From NCBI RefSeq assembly GCF_900100695.1, contig NZ_FNCF01000006.1:284613-348612 (forward strand): 64,000 nucleotides of DNA. The letters run 5' to 3'. The translations under genes and the position numbers were made by a program. The notes beneath the pieces were generated by a model, which searched no databases, was not told the DNA's origin, and saw only the letters and a list, made by a program, of their open reading frames with translations. Positions within the stretch are counted from its first letter, which is position 1; every line of letters begins with the position of its first letter. Of the stretch, positions 1 to 9,327 are shown one piece after another. The DNA is from Klenkia brasiliensis (GTDB lineage: Bacteria; Actinomycetota; Actinomycetes; Mycobacteriales; Geodermatophilaceae).

Positions 1-732
1 CACGCCGGCTCCATCGCCCGGCCGGGCACCGACGCCGGCCTGCACGTCGTGGACGAGCGGATCACCGGCCCCAAGCCGGCGACGCTGACCCACGCCGAGG
101 CCGCCGCGCTCCCGCTGACCGCGATCACCGCCTGGGAGGTGCTCTTCGACCGGCTCGGGCTCACCGCCGACAGCACCGGCACCCTGCTCGTGGTCGGCGG
201 CGCCGGCGGGGTCGGCTCGATGGTCACCCAGCTCGCCCGCGCCCGGACCGGCCTCACCGTGGTCGCCACCGCCGCCCGCCCGGAGTCGCAGCAGTGGGCC
301 ACCGCGATGGGCGCGCACCACGTGGTCGACCACGCCGACCTGGTGGCCGCCGTCCGCGCCGTGGCCCCGGACGGCGTCGACCACGTCGTGAGCGCGTACT
401 CCGAGGGCAACGTCGAGGCCTACGCCGAGCTGCTGCCGCTGCACGGCACCGTCGTCGCCGTCGACGACCCGGTCGGGCTGGACCTGCTGCCGCTGAAGCC
501 CAAGAGCCAGGGCTGGCTGTGGGAGTTCATGTTCGCCCGCCCGCTGCACCGGCCCGAGGACACCTACCAGCACGACCTGCTCGTCGAGGTCGCCCGGCTG
601 GTGGACGCCGGCACCCTGCGCACGACGGCGACCACGGTCCTCACCGGCATCACCGAGGAGAACCTGCGCGAGGCGCACCGCCGGGTGGAGGCCGGCGGCG
701 TCGTCGGCAAGGTGGTGCTCGAGCGCGGGTGA
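1..732 (+). CDS. Zinc-type alcohol dehydrogenase-like oxidoreductase (MDR superfamily), 5' truncated by window edge
   Basis: The reading frame is open from base 1, so the gene starts outside the window; 243 residues of the C-terminal part are visible. The text matches the zinc-binding alcohol dehydrogenase family of NAD(P)H:quinone reductase-like MDR proteins: the stretch ALPLTAITAWEVLFDRLGL is the typical segment before the cofactor domain, and VVGGAGGVGSMVTQLAR is the glycine-rich dinucleotide loop. The rest is the Rossmann half plus the closing catalytic strand ending VVGKVVLERG. It probably reduces a quinone or enone with NADPH in the cytosol. The substrate cannot be read from sequence. 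Confidence 0.85.
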   Translation, partial: HAGSIARPGTDAGLHVVDERITGPKPATLTHAEAAALPLTAITAWEVLFDRLGLTADSTGTLLVVGGAGGVGSMVTQLARARTGLTVVATAARPESQQWATAMGAHHVVDHADLVAAVRAVAPDGVDHVVSAYSEGNVEAYAELLPLHGTVVAVDDPVGLDLLPLKPKSQGWLWEFMFARPLHRPEDTYQHDLLVEVARLVDAGTLRTTATTVLTGITEENLREAHRRVEAGGVVGKVVLERG

Positions 733-882
733 CCCGGGCCGACGACCCCGGGTGACCCAGCTCTCATCACCCGGGGTGGTCGTCCCCTCGCCGACGTCAC
801 CCGATCGTGGAGGCCCTTCCCCCGGCTCCTGACCTCTCGTTACGTTGCGTCACGCCTGATGGACCGCGTGACGAGGAGACCG

Positions 883-1383
883 ATGGACCCCCAGCCCGAC
901 CGCACGATCCCGGTGGTCACCGGGACCGGGACCGGCAGCACGGAGCTCTCGGCCTTCGACGCCGCGCTGCGCGACGCAGGTGTCGCCAACTTCAACCTCG
1001 TCCGGTTGTCCTCGGTCGTCCCGCCGCGCACGTCGGTGGACACCGAGGGCACCCACCCGGTCCCGGCCGGCGCGTGGGGCGACCGGCTCTACTGCGTCTA
1101 CGCCGAGCAGCGCGCCTCGGTGCCGGGGGAGCAGGCCTGGGCCGGCATCGGCTGGGTCCAGCGGGTCGACGGCGAGGGCGGGCTGTTCGTCGAGCACGAG
1201 GGCGACTCCGAGGAGATCGTCGCCAAGCTGATCGACCTGAGCCTGGCAGACCTCGTGGCCGGGCGGCCCGAGTCCTTCGGCCCGGTGCAGCAGGTGCGCA
1301 CCGGGGTGACCTGCACGGAGGAACCGGTCTGCGCACTCGTCGTGGCCGCGTACGAGACGGCCGGCTGGGAGTTCGCCCGGTGA
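883..1383 (+). CDS. Pyruvoyl-dependent arginine decarboxylase family protein
   Basis: 166 residues matching the PvlArgDC family, which decarboxylates arginine to agmatine with a self-made pyruvoyl group. The N-terminal strand TGTGTGSTELSAFDAALRDA and the processing region NLVRLSSVVPPRTS are both present; by analogy with the archaeal enzyme the chain would be cut between the two serines of LSS, the second becoming the pyruvoyl group. The start at 883 is preferred because GAGGAG lies at 873-878; an in-frame ATG at 859 has no such site. The stop overlaps the GTG of the next gene, so the two are translationally coupled. Family assignment is firm; arginine as substrate is inferred. Confidence 0.85.
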   Translation: MDPQPDRTIPVVTGTGTGSTELSAFDAALRDAGVANFNLVRLSSVVPPRTSVDTEGTHPVPAGAWGDRLYCVYAEQRASVPGEQAWAGIGWVQRVDGEGGLFVEHEGDSEEIVAKLIDLSLADLVAGRPESFGPVQQVRTGVTCTEEPVCALVVAAYETAGWEFAR

Positions 1384-1931
1384 GGGTCGAGCGGCTGCAG
1401 ACCGTCCCGACCGAGCTGGTCGACGGCTTCTACGTGCTCTACACCGCGGCGTTCGAGCCGCTGCGGGTGCTCGCGGCGGCCCGGCACGTGCTGACCGCCG
1501 AGGAGTTCGCCGAGGAGATGGCCGACGAGCGGATCGACAAGTACGTGGCCTTCGACGAGACCGGCGCGGCGGTCGGGCTCACCACCTTCACCGGTGACTT
1601 GTCGTCGGTGCCGTGGATCGAGCCCGCCTACTTCGCCGCCCGGCACCCCGAGCACGCGCAGCGCGACGCGATCTTCTACCTCGGGTTCACCCTGACCGAC
1701 CCGCGCGCCCGCCGCGGCCGGGTGTTCCGGGCGACCCTGCAGCCGATCATCGACCGCATGGTGGCCGCCCGGGGCGTCGTCGCCTTCGACATCTGCGCCC
1801 ACAACGACACCGTGCAGCACCTCTCCCGGGGCATCGAGCGCGCGATCGGCGCCGCGTGCGACAGCACGATGCGCGCCCCCGACGTGCAGACCTACTACGA
1901 GATGGTCGTGCACGGCCCCAAGGCCGCCTGA
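1380..1931 (+). CDS. GNAT-like acetyltransferase (putative)
   Basis: 183 residues starting at a GTG that overlaps the stop of the arginine decarboxylase-like gene (GTGA overlap). The fold looks like a GNAT: a central strand YVAFDETGAAVGLTTFTGDL, a segment IFYLGFTLTDPRARRGRVFRAT resembling the acetyl-CoA-binding beta4-alpha3 region, and a late strand GVVAFDICAHNDTV with the asparagine usual in this family. The canonical Q/RxxGxG/A loop is poor, so acetyl-CoA binding is not certain. Tight coupling to the decarboxylase suggests action on agmatine or another product of the same route; that is inference from position only. Confidence 0.65.
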   Translation: MRVERLQTVPTELVDGFYVLYTAAFEPLRVLAAARHVLTAEEFAEEMADERIDKYVAFDETGAAVGLTTFTGDLSSVPWIEPAYFAARHPEHAQRDAIFYLGFTLTDPRARRGRVFRATLQPIIDRMVAARGVVAFDICAHNDTVQHLSRGIERAIGAACDSTMRAPDVQTYYEMVVHGPKAA

Positions 1932-1935
1932 GCCC

Positions 1936-1983
1936 GGCACGGATCCTGGGCAGTCCCCGACGGGGACGCCCAGGAGCCGTGCC
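1936..1983. terminator. Bidirectional hairpin terminator between convergent genes
   Basis: A long interrupted inverted repeat: GGCACGG pairs with CCGTGCC, CCTGGGC with GCCCAGG, and TCCCC with GGGGA around a GAC loop. It fills the gap between the acetyltransferase stop (1931) and the cyclopropane synthase stop (1997) and would work in both directions. There is no T-tract, as is common in high-GC actinobacteria. Confidence 0.75.
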
Positions 1984-1996
1984 GAGCCGGCCGGGA

Positions 1997-3280
1997 TCAG
2001 GCGGGGAAGGGGTTCCTGGCCAGGCCGAGCTGGCTGACGCCCAGGTAGCCCGAGCGGAAGCCGGCCTCGCAGTAGGCCAGGTAGAACTCCCACATCCGGC
2101 GGAACGTGCCGTCGAAGGCGCCGTCCAGGGTCGGCCAGGCGTCCAGGAACCGGTCGCGCCACAGGTGCAGGGTGTGCGCGTAGTGCGGGCCCAGGTCGCG
2201 GCGCTCGACCACCGACAGGCTGGTGTGCGCGGACAGGTTGTCCTCGATGGAGCGGATCGAGGGGATGATCCCGCCGGGGAAGACGTACTTGTGGATCCAG
2301 GTGTAGCTGCGCCGGGTGGCCATCATCCGGTCGTGCGGCATGGTGATCGACTGCAGGCCGACCCGGCCGCCGGGGGCCAGCAGGGTGTCCAGCGCGGTGA
2401 AGTAGGTGGCCCAGAACTTCTCGCCGACCGCCTCGATCATCTCCACCGAGACGACGGCGTCGTACTGGCCGCGGGCGTCGCGGTAGTCGCACAGCTGGAC
2501 GTCGACGAGGTGGTCCACGCCCGCCTCGGCGGCGCGCTCGCGGGCCAGGGACTGCTGCTCGGAGGACAGGGTCAGCGTGGTGACCCGGGCGCCGCGCTGC
2601 GCGGCCCGGATGGCCAGCCCGCCCCAGCCCGACCCGATCTCCAGCACGTGCATGCCCTCGCCCACCCGGGCCAGGTCCAGCACGCCGTCGATCTTGCGCC
2701 GCTGGGCGTCCTCGAAGGAGTCGCCGGGCTCGAACCAGGCCGACGAGTAGCTCATCGTCTCGTCGAGGAAGGCCTCGAAGAGCTGGTTGGACAGGTCGTA
2801 GTGCCGGCTGATGTTGTGCCGGCTGTTCTCCTTGGTGTTCTCCTCGCCGATCGGCTGGGTGCGCTCGACCAGGTGGCGCAGCCGCTGGAACGCCGGGTGG
2901 ACCAGCGAGGACATCCGCGCGGCGAACGGGGCGAGCAGGTCGGCCAGGTCGGTGCCCGGCCCCGTCGTCCAGTCGCCGGTCATGTAGGCCTCGCCGAAGC
3001 CGATCTTGGCGTCGGCGCCGAGCCGGTGGAAGACGTTGGCCGGGTGCACCAGGCGCATGACCGGCGCCTCCCGGTCACCGGCGCCCAGCACCGTGCCGTC
3101 GGGGAACTCCACCCGCACCGGCAGGGTCGACACCGCGTGCCGGAACAACCGCTCGGCGACCGCCGCGCGCAGGGGCGAGCGGGGTGCGGTCGCCAGTCCC
3201 GGCCAGTGCGCCTCGTCGGGCCGGGGCACCGGGAAGCGGGCGTCCGGGGACCGGCTCGGGTTGTGGTGCACCGTGGTCAT
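1997..3280 (-). CDS. cfa: Cyclopropane-fatty-acyl-phospholipid synthase family methyltransferase
   Basis: 427 residues of the CFA/mycolic acid cyclopropane synthase family, which uses SAM to methylate or cyclopropanate double bonds in membrane phospholipid acyl chains. Residues about 212-222 (VLEIGSGWGGL) are the SAM-binding loop; ISRHYDLSNQLFEAFLD and TMSYSSAWF are the conserved substrate-pocket segments of the family. The ATG at 3280 overlaps the stop of the DUF1365 gene. It is the last gene of a three-gene operon with an FAD oxidoreductase and a DUF1365 protein, a combination also seen in other bacteria, where such enzymes can make methylated or further modified fatty acids. Whether the product is a cyclopropane or a methyl-branched chain is not visible. 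Confidence 0.93.
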   Translation of the reverse strand: MTTVHHNPSRSPDARFPVPRPDEAHWPGLATAPRSPLRAAVAERLFRHAVSTLPVRVEFPDGTVLGAGDREAPVMRLVHPANVFHRLGADAKIGFGEAYMTGDWTTGPGTDLADLLAPFAARMSSLVHPAFQRLRHLVERTQPIGEENTKENSRHNISRHYDLSNQLFEAFLDETMSYSSAWFEPGDSFEDAQRRKIDGVLDLARVGEGMHVLEIGSGWGGLAIRAAQRGARVTTLTLSSEQQSLARERAAEAGVDHLVDVQLCDYRDARGQYDAVVSVEMIEAVGEKFWATYFTALDTLLAPGGRVGLQSITMPHDRMMATRRSYTWIHKYVFPGGIIPSIRSIEDNLSAHTSLSVVERRDLGPHYAHTLHLWRDRFLDAWPTLDGAFDGTFRRMWEFYLAYCEAGFRSGYLGVSQLGLARNPFPA

Positions 3281-4089
3281 GACCTGTCCTCGATCGTGTC
3301 CGGGAACTTCTGCCGGGGAGTGTTCGTACCGACCCCCGGAAGCGGATCGTGCGCCGGCCTGGGGACGACCGGCAACCTGCGCGCCCAGAGCCGGATGCCC
3401 TGCCACCGGATGAGCGCGGCCACCCACAGGCTCATGAGCGGCCAGCGCAGGATCGTACGGACGACGGCCCCGGTGCCCGCGGCGCGTGCCCGCCCCCGCA
3501 GGGTGGCCACGAACGGCGTGCGGCCGCCGACCTGCAGCGCCATCGTCACGTGCAGCTGCTCACCGGGCCCGGAGAACCGCATGAGGTACCGGCCGTCGAC
3601 GGTGTTGAACGGGGAGACGTAGAAGTCCTTCTCCGCCTCGGCCCGGCCGGCGTCGTCGGGGTGCAGCAGGTAGGCGTGCCGCTCCCCGTAGGTGTTGTGC
3701 ACCTCGGCGACGATGCAGGCCAGCGACCCGTCGGCCCGGTAGCACCAGTGCGTGGACAGCGGGTTGAACACGTGCGGGCCGCTGCGGGCGTTGGCCATCA
3801 TCACCACGCGGGCGACGTCGTCCACGCCGTGCAGCGCGGCGAACCGCACCACGTTCTCCTTGATCGACGCGGCGGGGTCACCCAGGTGGTCGGCCGCGTC
3901 GAACCGGGCCGCCCAGCGCAGGCCGCGCGGCAGCCGGGGCAGGTCGTCGAGGTCGACCAGCCACAGGTAGCCGCCGTAGGAGAAGGCGTTCTCCAGCGGG
4001 TGCGACCGCCGGTGCCCGACCCGGACGTCGTAGAGCGCGGGCAGCGTGGTCGGCGCCCAGTCCACGAGCCCGGGCCGGACGGCGGTCAC
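3277..4089 (-). CDS. DUF1365 family protein
   Basis: 270 residues, GTG start overlapping the stop of the upstream FAD oxidoreductase gene. DUF1365 (COG3496) signatures: ALYDVRVGHRRSHPLENAFSYG near the N-terminus, then PHVFNPLSTHWCYRADGS and EVHNTYGERHAYLL, and FYVSPFNTVDGRYLMRF. A hydrophobic stretch near residue 220 (LRWPLMSLWVAALIRW) may touch the membrane. No reaction is established for the family to my knowledge; it nearly always sits between a COG2907 flavoprotein and a CFA-type synthase, as here, so a step in acyl-chain modification is likely. Confidence 0.9.
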   Translation of the reverse strand: MTAVRPGLVDWAPTTLPALYDVRVGHRRSHPLENAFSYGGYLWLVDLDDLPRLPRGLRWAARFDAADHLGDPAASIKENVVRFAALHGVDDVARVVMMANARSGPHVFNPLSTHWCYRADGSLACIVAEVHNTYGERHAYLLHPDDAGRAEAEKDFYVSPFNTVDGRYLMRFSGPGEQLHVTMALQVGGRTPFVATLRGRARAAGTGAVVRTILRWPLMSLWVAALIRWQGIRLWARRLPVVPRPAHDPLPGVGTNTPRQKFPDTIEDRS

Positions 4090-5396
4090 CAGCCGCTGCC
4101 GAGGGACTCCGCGGCGCGCACGCCCGACGCGCAGCCGTCCTCGTGGAAGCCCCAGCCGTGGTAGGCGCCGGCGAACGCCGTCCGGCCGGTGTTCAGCTCG
4201 GGCAGCCGGCGCTGGGCGGCGACCGAGGTCGGCGTGTACTCCGGGTGGTCGTAGACCATCCGGCGCAGCACGGTCGAGGGGTCGATGCGGTCGGTGGCGT
4301 TGAGCGAGACCAGGTAGTCGACCGGCTCGTCGACGTCGTGCAGCTTGTTCATCCAGTAGGTGACCTGCACCGACGTCGTGTCCACCGCGCAGCCGGGCAT
4401 CCGGTAGTTCCACGACGACCGGGCCTGGGCCGCCACCGGCATGATCGAGGAGTCGGTGTGCAGCAGGGTCTCGTTGCGGGAGTAGCTGAACGCGCCGAGC
4501 ACCGCCCGCTCGTCCTCGGTCGGGTCGGCCAGCAGGGCCAGCGCCTGGTCGGGGTGGGTGGCGACCACGACCACGTCCGCGGCGTGCCGCTCGCCGTCGG
4601 CGTCCACCAGCTCGACGCCGTCCACGTGCCGGGTGAGCGCGGTGATGCCGGTGCCGGTCTGCACGCTGGTCAGCCCCTTGGCGGCCTTCTCCACGTAGGC
4701 GCGGGAGCCGCCGGTGACCGTCCGCCACTGCGGGGACCCGCTCACCGAGAGCATCCCGTGGTGGGCCAGGAAACGGAACAGGTACAGCGCCGGGTACTGC
4801 AGCGAGGTGCCCGTGCCCGAGGACCACACGCAGGACACCACCGGCACCATGAAGTGCCGCACGAAGTAGTCCGAGTACCCGCCGAGGGTCAGGAACGCGC
4901 CCAGGGTCAGCCCGTCGAGGTCACCGGTGCCCCCGGCGCCGCGCTCGTGGTCGGCCCCGGCGAGGTCCACCAGCCGCTGGGCCTGGCGGTGGAACTTCTT
5001 CACCTCGACCAGCATCCGCAGGTAGGCCGGGTTGGCCAGCTGCTTGCGCTGGGCGAACACGCCGGGCAGGCCGCGGGCGCCGGCGTACTCCAGCCCGCAG
5101 CCCTCGCAGACGATCGACATGCTCATCTCGGTGGGCTGGGTGGCCACCCCGAGCTCGCGGAAGAGCCGCAGCAGGTTGGGGTAGGTGCGCTCGTTGTGCA
5201 CGATGAACCCGGTGTCGATCGGGATGACCCGGTCGTCGGGGGTCTCCACGTCGTGGGTGTGCGCGTGCCCGCCGAGACGACCGTCGGTCTCGAAGAGCGT
5301 GACGTCGTGGGTGCGCTGCAGCAGGTGCGCGGCGGTGAGCCCGGAGACCCCGGATCCCACGACGGCGGCGGTCGGTCGGTTGTGCACGGCGGACAT
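4086..5396 (-). CDS. NAD(P)/FAD-dependent oxidoreductase (amine-oxidase-like, COG2907 type)
   Basis: 436 residues. The N-terminal AAVVGSGVSGLTAAHLL is the FAD-binding GxGxxG loop, followed by LFETDGRLGGHAHT (the acidic residue and RxGG motif of the GR2 family); IPIDTGFIVHNERTYPNLLRL is a family marker. The C-terminal INTG-like end (GAYHGWGFHEDGCASGVRAAESLG) closes the FAD site. As first gene of the operon with DUF1365 and CFA synthase it probably desaturates or oxidises the modified acyl chain; homologues are part of fatty-acid modification clusters, including the singlet-oxygen regulon region of Rhodobacter. The substrate is inferred. Confidence 0.9.
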   Translation of the reverse strand: MSAVHNRPTAAVVGSGVSGLTAAHLLQRTHDVTLFETDGRLGGHAHTHDVETPDDRVIPIDTGFIVHNERTYPNLLRLFRELGVATQPTEMSMSIVCEGCGLEYAGARGLPGVFAQRKQLANPAYLRMLVEVKKFHRQAQRLVDLAGADHERGAGGTGDLDGLTLGAFLTLGGYSDYFVRHFMVPVVSCVWSSGTGTSLQYPALYLFRFLAHHGMLSVSGSPQWRTVTGGSRAYVEKAAKGLTSVQTGTGITALTRHVDGVELVDADGERHAADVVVVATHPDQALALLADPTEDERAVLGAFSYSRNETLLHTDSSIMPVAAQARSSWNYRMPGCAVDTTSVQVTYWMNKLHDVDEPVDYLVSLNATDRIDPSTVLRRMVYDHPEYTPTSVAAQRRLPELNTGRTAFAGAYHGWGFHEDGCASGVRAAESLGSGW

Positions 5397-5444
5397 CTTC
5401 TTCTCCTCGGCAGTCGGGGAGCCCCCCGGTACCGCTGAGAAGGG

Positions 5445-6134
5445 TCACAGCGGAACGGCGAGGCCCTCCGGGCTGGGCTGCTGGAGAGCGTTCGCGACGT
5501 CGGCGCGCATCGGTTCGAGGCCGGTGCCGGCCAGCACCACGTCGCGGGCGAAGCCGTGCCAGGTGTGGGCCCGGCGGAGCATCGAGTGCCCGCCCGGCAG
5601 GGTGAACCGGGCGACCCGCGCCCCGGCCCGGCGCGCGCGGACGGCGAAGTCGGCCGAGAGCTTGGCCGGCACCCACCGGTCGCCCCGGCCGTGCAGGATC
5701 GCCACCGTCTGCCCGCGCAGCTGCATCACCGGCTCGCCGGGCGGGGTCCAGGGGGCCAGCGCGCAGACCGCGGTCACCTGGGGGTCGCCGCCGGCCTTGA
5801 GCGCGGCCCGCCCGCCCATCGAGTGCCCGACCAGCACCACCGGGACGTCGCGGCCGTGCTCGGCGCGCAGCTGCTCGATCGCCCACTGCACGTCCTTGTA
5901 GGCGTCGGCGGCCTCGCCGTTCCAGCCGGCGACCCGGTAGCGCACCAGCGCCGTCTCGACGCCGCGGCCGGCGAGCTCGTCGCGGACGAACCGCTCGAAG
6001 GCGCGCATCCGCACCAGGGACAGGGCACGGTCCTTGGGCGGCGCCTGGCTCGCGGCGGTGCCGCCGTGGCAGAACAGCGCCACACCGCGGGTCTCGCCGT
6101 CGACGGGCTGACGCTCGAGCTGGGGATCGGTCAC
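5445..6134 (-). CDS. Alpha/beta hydrolase
   Basis: 229 residues with a complete hydrolase triad: the nucleophile elbow GHSMGG near residue 103, the acid in HGRGDRWVP near residue 148, and the histidine in LPGGHSML near residue 182. An oxyanion segment FCHGGTA follows the first strand. The size and the absence of a cap domain fit a small dienelactone-hydrolase-like or acyl esterase. GTG at 6134 is chosen; another in-frame GTG lies at 6140. It lies 48 bases behind the FAD oxidoreductase start and reads the same way, so it may begin the same transcript. The substrate is unknown. Confidence 0.85.
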   Translation of the reverse strand: MTDPQLERQPVDGETRGVALFCHGGTAASQAPPKDRALSLVRMRAFERFVRDELAGRGVETALVRYRVAGWNGEAADAYKDVQWAIEQLRAEHGRDVPVVLVGHSMGGRAALKAGGDPQVTAVCALAPWTPPGEPVMQLRGQTVAILHGRGDRWVPAKLSADFAVRARRAGARVARFTLPGGHSMLRRAHTWHGFARDVVLAGTGLEPMRADVANALQQPSPEGLAVPL

Positions 6135-6230
6135 CTGCACCGTTCGATCGTGGGCCGTGTCCGGTTCGACCGCACCCCAAGGGGTGATCCGGCGCGGTGG
6201 GGTCTGCACTCCGGACGATGTGGTGCCGAG

Positions 6231-8012
6231 ATGCAGCCCATGACCTCGTGGCTCGCCGGCTGGCGCACCGGCTCGTCGCTGGCCGCCCCGGAGTGGGAGG
6301 CGCGGCACCGGTGGATCACCCGTGCCGCGCTCGCGCAGGCGGTGTGCCTGGCCCTGCTGACCGGCGCGCTCGACCACGGGCGCGGTGCCGCGGGCCTGGT
6401 CCTGCTGGCCACCGGCCTGCCGGCGGCGCTGGCCACCCGGGCCACCTGGCCCAGCCGGCTGCGCACCGTGCTGGCCACGCTGTCCCTCACCACCGGTGCG
6501 GCGCTGCTGGTGCCGGTCACCGGCCAGGGGGAGTCCTTCAGCTGGATGCTGCTGGCCATCGCCGCCTGCGCGCTCTACCAGGACTGGGCCATCGTGCCCA
6601 CCGCGGTCGTCGTCGCCGTCGTCGACTTCGCGATCGTCGTCTTCGGGCCCGCCGAGCTCGACCTTTACGACCTGCTGCCGGTCGTGGCCACCCTGCTGGT
6701 CTGCCTGGTGCACCACCGCACCTGGCAGCTGGCCGAGGACACCGCCCGCACCGACCCGCTCACCGGCCTGGGCAACCGGCGCCGGCTGGCCGAGGCCACC
6801 GGCCGGATGCTCCGTGCGGGCGGGCCGCTGAGCGTGCTGTTCTGCGACCTGGACGGCTTCAAGGGCGTCAACGACAGCCGAGGCCACCACTTCGGCGACC
6901 AGCTGCTGGCCGAGGTGGCCGGCCGGCTGGGTGCCGGGGTGCGCAGCGGCGACCTGGTGGTGCGCCTGGGCGGTGACGAGTTCGCCGTCCTGGTCCCCGG
7001 GCCGGCCGTGCACGCCGCGGACGTCGCCCGCCGGCTGCAGACCGCGATGCGCGTGCCCGTGCAGCTGACCGGCCGCCCGGTCACCGTCACCGCCAGCATC
7101 GGGGTGGCGACCACGGCCACGGCCACCGGCCGGGACGCCGAGGAGCTGCTGCGCAACGCCGACGTCGCGATGTACCAGGCCAAGGCGACCGGCCGGAACC
7201 GCGTGGTCACCTTCGCGCCCGGGATGGCCGAGGCCGTGCTGGACCGGGTCGAGCTGGCCGAGGACCTCACCGCCGCGATGGCCGCCGGCGACCAGCTGTC
7301 CCTGCACTACCAGCCGGTCGTGACCCTGCCCGACGGCCGGGTGCACGGCCACGAGGCACTGCTGCGCTGGCGGCACCCCACCCGGGGGCCGGTGCCGCCG
7401 CTGAAGTTCGTGCCCATCGCCGAGCAGACCGGCGCCATCGGCGCGCTGGGCGCGTGGGTGCTGCACCGCGCGGTGGCCGACGCCGCCGCCGGGCTGGCCG
7501 ACGGGTCGGGCCCGAGCCGGGTCGCGGTGAACGTCTCGGCGGTGCAGCTGGCCGACGAGGGCTTCGTGGACGTCGTCGCGGCGGCCCTGGCGGCGAGCGG
7601 GTTGCCGGCGCACCTGCTGGTCCTGGAGGTCACCGAGAGCGTGCTGGCCGACGACGTGGACGCCGTCTGCGCCCGCCTGCAGGCCGTCCGGGACCTCGGC
7701 GTCCGGATCGCCATCGACGACTTCGGGACCGGCTACTCCAGCTTGTCCTACCTGCGCCGGCTCCCGGTCGACATCGTCAAGATCGACCGCAGCTTCGTCA
7801 CCGACCTGGCCCGGGGCGGCTCGGCGACCACCCTGGTCGCCTCCATCCTCGAGCTGGCCCGCAGCCTGTCGCTGGACGTCGTCGCCGAGGGCGTGGAGAC
7901 CCCGGTGCAGCAGGTGGCGCTGGCCGAGCTGGGCTGCTCGTTCGCGCAGGGCTACCTGTTCGGCCGGCCCGCGCCGCTGGACACCGCAGCGAGGGCCCTC
8001 CAGCTGGACTGA
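6231..8012 (+). CDS. Membrane-bound GGDEF-EAL cyclic-di-GMP enzyme
   Basis: 593 residues. About 170 N-terminal residues form a bundle of hydrophobic segments of the MHYT/MASE-like type, so the sensor part is in the membrane. A GGDEF domain follows with an intact RLGGDEF motif, and RSGD lies five residues before it, matching the RxxD product-inhibition site. The EAL domain has HGHEALLRW, the [13 protein letters not shown] loop and AEGVET, so the residues for phosphodiesterase activity look present. Both synthesis and breakdown of c-di-GMP are possible. The start at 6231 is the first ATG; ATG 6240 is an alternative. It diverges from the hydrolase gene. Confidence 0.93.
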   Translation: MQPMTSWLAGWRTGSSLAAPEWEARHRWITRAALAQAVCLALLTGALDHGRGAAGLVLLATGLPAALATRATWPSRLRTVLATLSLTTGAALLVPVTGQGESFSWMLLAIAACALYQDWAIVPTAVVVAVVDFAIVVFGPAELDLYDLLPVVATLLVCLVHHRTWQLAEDTARTDPLTGLGNRRRLAEATGRMLRAGGPLSVLFCDLDGFKGVNDSRGHHFGDQLLAEVAGRLGAGVRSGDLVVRLGGDEFAVLVPGPAVHAADVARRLQTAMRVPVQLTGRPVTVTASIGVATTATATGRDAEELLRNADVAMYQAKATGRNRVVTFAPGMAEAVLDRVELAEDLTAAMAAGDQLSLHYQPVVTLPDGRVHGHEALLRWRHPTRGPVPPLKFVPIAEQTGAIGALGAWVLHRAVADAAAGLADGSGPSRVAVNVSAVQLADEGFVDVVAAALAASGLPAHLLVLEVTESVLADDVDAVCARLQAVRDLGVRIAIDDFGTGYSSLSYLRRLPVDIVKIDRSFVTDLARGGSATTLVASILELARSLSLDVVAEGVETPVQQVALAELGCSFAQGYLFGRPAPLDTAARALQLD

Positions 8013-8043
8013 GCAGGTTGCGGGCCGGTCCTACATTCGGGGC

Positions 8044-8703
8044 ATGTCGTTCTTCTCCCGCGCCGCCAAGACCCAGCCGGTGTCCGCCGAGGACGCCCTC
8101 CCGGGCCGGTCCGCCGAGCTCCCGCACGTCCCCGAGCTGCACGCGGTCAACGGCAACCGGATCAAGCCGCCCTTCCCCGAGGGCCTGCAGACCGCCGTCT
8201 TCGGCGCCGGCTGCTTCTGGGGCGTGGAGAAGGTCTTCTGGCAGCTGCCCGGCGTCTACTCCACCGCGGTCGGCTACGCCGGCGGCTACACCCCGAACCC
8301 CACCTACGAGGAGGTCTGCTCGGCGCGCACCGGGCACACCGAGGTCGTGCTGGTGGTCTTCGACCCCGCGCAGATCTCCTACGACGTGCTGCTCAAGGAG
8401 TTCTGGGAGGAGCACGACCCCACCCAGGGCATGCGGCAGGGCAACGACGTGGGCACCCAGTACCGCTCGGCGGTCTACTACGTCACCGACGAGCAGAAGG
8501 CCGCCGCCGAGGCCTCGCGCGAGGCGTACCAGGCCCGGTTGAACGCCGCGGGCTACGGCGAGATCACCACCGAGATCCTGCCGCTGGGCGACTTCTACTA
8601 CGCCGAGGACTACCACCAGCAGTACCTGTACAAGGTCCCGAACGGCTACTGCCCGGTCAACGGCACCGGCGTGAGCTGCCCGGTCGGCCTCACCGGCGTC
8701 TGA
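8044..8703 (+). CDS. msrA: Peptide-methionine (S)-S-oxide reductase MsrA
   Basis: 219 residues, full length for the family. The catalytic cysteine is in [12 protein letters not shown], followed by VGYAGG and the substrate pocket segment [14 protein letters not shown]. The C-terminal [13 protein letters not shown] carries two further cysteines that can act as resolving residues. The enzyme reduces methionine S-sulfoxide in oxidised proteins using thioredoxin. It stands alone, 31 bases after the GGDEF-EAL gene. Confidence 0.97.
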   Translation: MSFFSRAAKTQPVSAEDALPGRSAELPHVPELHAVNGNRIKPPFPEGLQTAVFGAGCFWGVEKVFWQLPGVYSTAVGYAGGYTPNPTYEEVCSARTGHTEVVLVVFDPAQISYDVLLKEFWEEHDPTQGMRQGNDVGTQYRSAVYYVTDEQKAAAEASREAYQARLNAAGYGEITTEILPLGDFYYAEDYHQQYLYKVPNGYCPVNGTGVSCPVGLTGV

Positions 8704-8744
8704 CCCCCGCGGGGCCGGCATCGGCCAGGGTCCCCGGTCCGACT

Positions 8745-8780
8745 CCGTCCTCCTGCACCAGACCTGGCGCAGGAGGGCGG
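8745..8780 (+). terminator. Hairpin terminator after msrA
   Basis: CCTCCTGC (8749-8756) pairs perfectly with GCAGGAGG (8769-8776) over a 12-base loop, with partial pairing further out. It lies 40 bases past the msrA stop and before the next gene. No T-run follows. Confidence 0.5.
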
Positions 8781-8821
8781 ACCCCGGTGCGGGAGGACGA
8801 CGCGGCGGGCACCATGCGCGC

Positions 8822-9310
8822 GTGGGCATGCTCTGGACCGCGGTACGGATGGACCCGGACCAGCTGGACGCCGTGCGCGCCGACCCCGGCCGCTGGTGGG
8901 ACCTGCTGGAGTCCGACGGCGAGGACGTCGTGGACCTGGACAAGGCCTGGCGCGGCGTCCACGTGCTGCTCAACGGCGACATCGGGGACGTGACCACCCC
9001 GGCCGGTGCCGCCTTCTTCGGCGGGGAGCCGCTGGGCCCGGACGGGGGCGACGCCGACGCCGGGTACGGCGCGGCCCGGGTGCTCGCGCCCGACGAGGTG
9101 CTGGCCGCCGCCCGGGCGCTGCGGGGACTCGACCTGCTGCAGCTGCTCACCCGCTTCGACCCGCAGGCCTGGGGCGCCGACGGCGTCTACCCCTCGGGCT
9201 GGACCGAGGGTGATGCGCACGCCTACCTCCTGCCCGCGCTGCAGCAGCTGCGGGAGTTCCTGACCGCAGCGGCCCGGGAGGGGCAGGCGGTGGTGGGCGG
9301 CATCTGCTGA
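8822..9310 (+). CDS. DUF1877 family protein (YfbM-like)
   Basis: 162 residues starting at a GTG. The pattern matches DUF1877: an N-terminal MLWTAVRMDPDQLDAV, a core DLDKAWRGVHVLLNGD, an acidic loop with FFGGEPLG, and a C-terminal LLPALQQLREFL helix. The family is found in many bacteria as a small cytosolic protein of unknown role. It ends 17 bases before the methyltransferase gene and probably shares its transcript. Confidence 0.8.
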   Translation: MGMLWTAVRMDPDQLDAVRADPGRWWDLLESDGEDVVDLDKAWRGVHVLLNGDIGDVTTPAGAAFFGGEPLGPDGGDADAGYGAARVLAPDEVLAAARALRGLDLLQLLTRFDPQAWGADGVYPSGWTEGDAHAYLLPALQQLREFLTAAAREGQAVVGGIC

Positions 9311-9327
9311 GCGGGCAGAGTGGGGCG

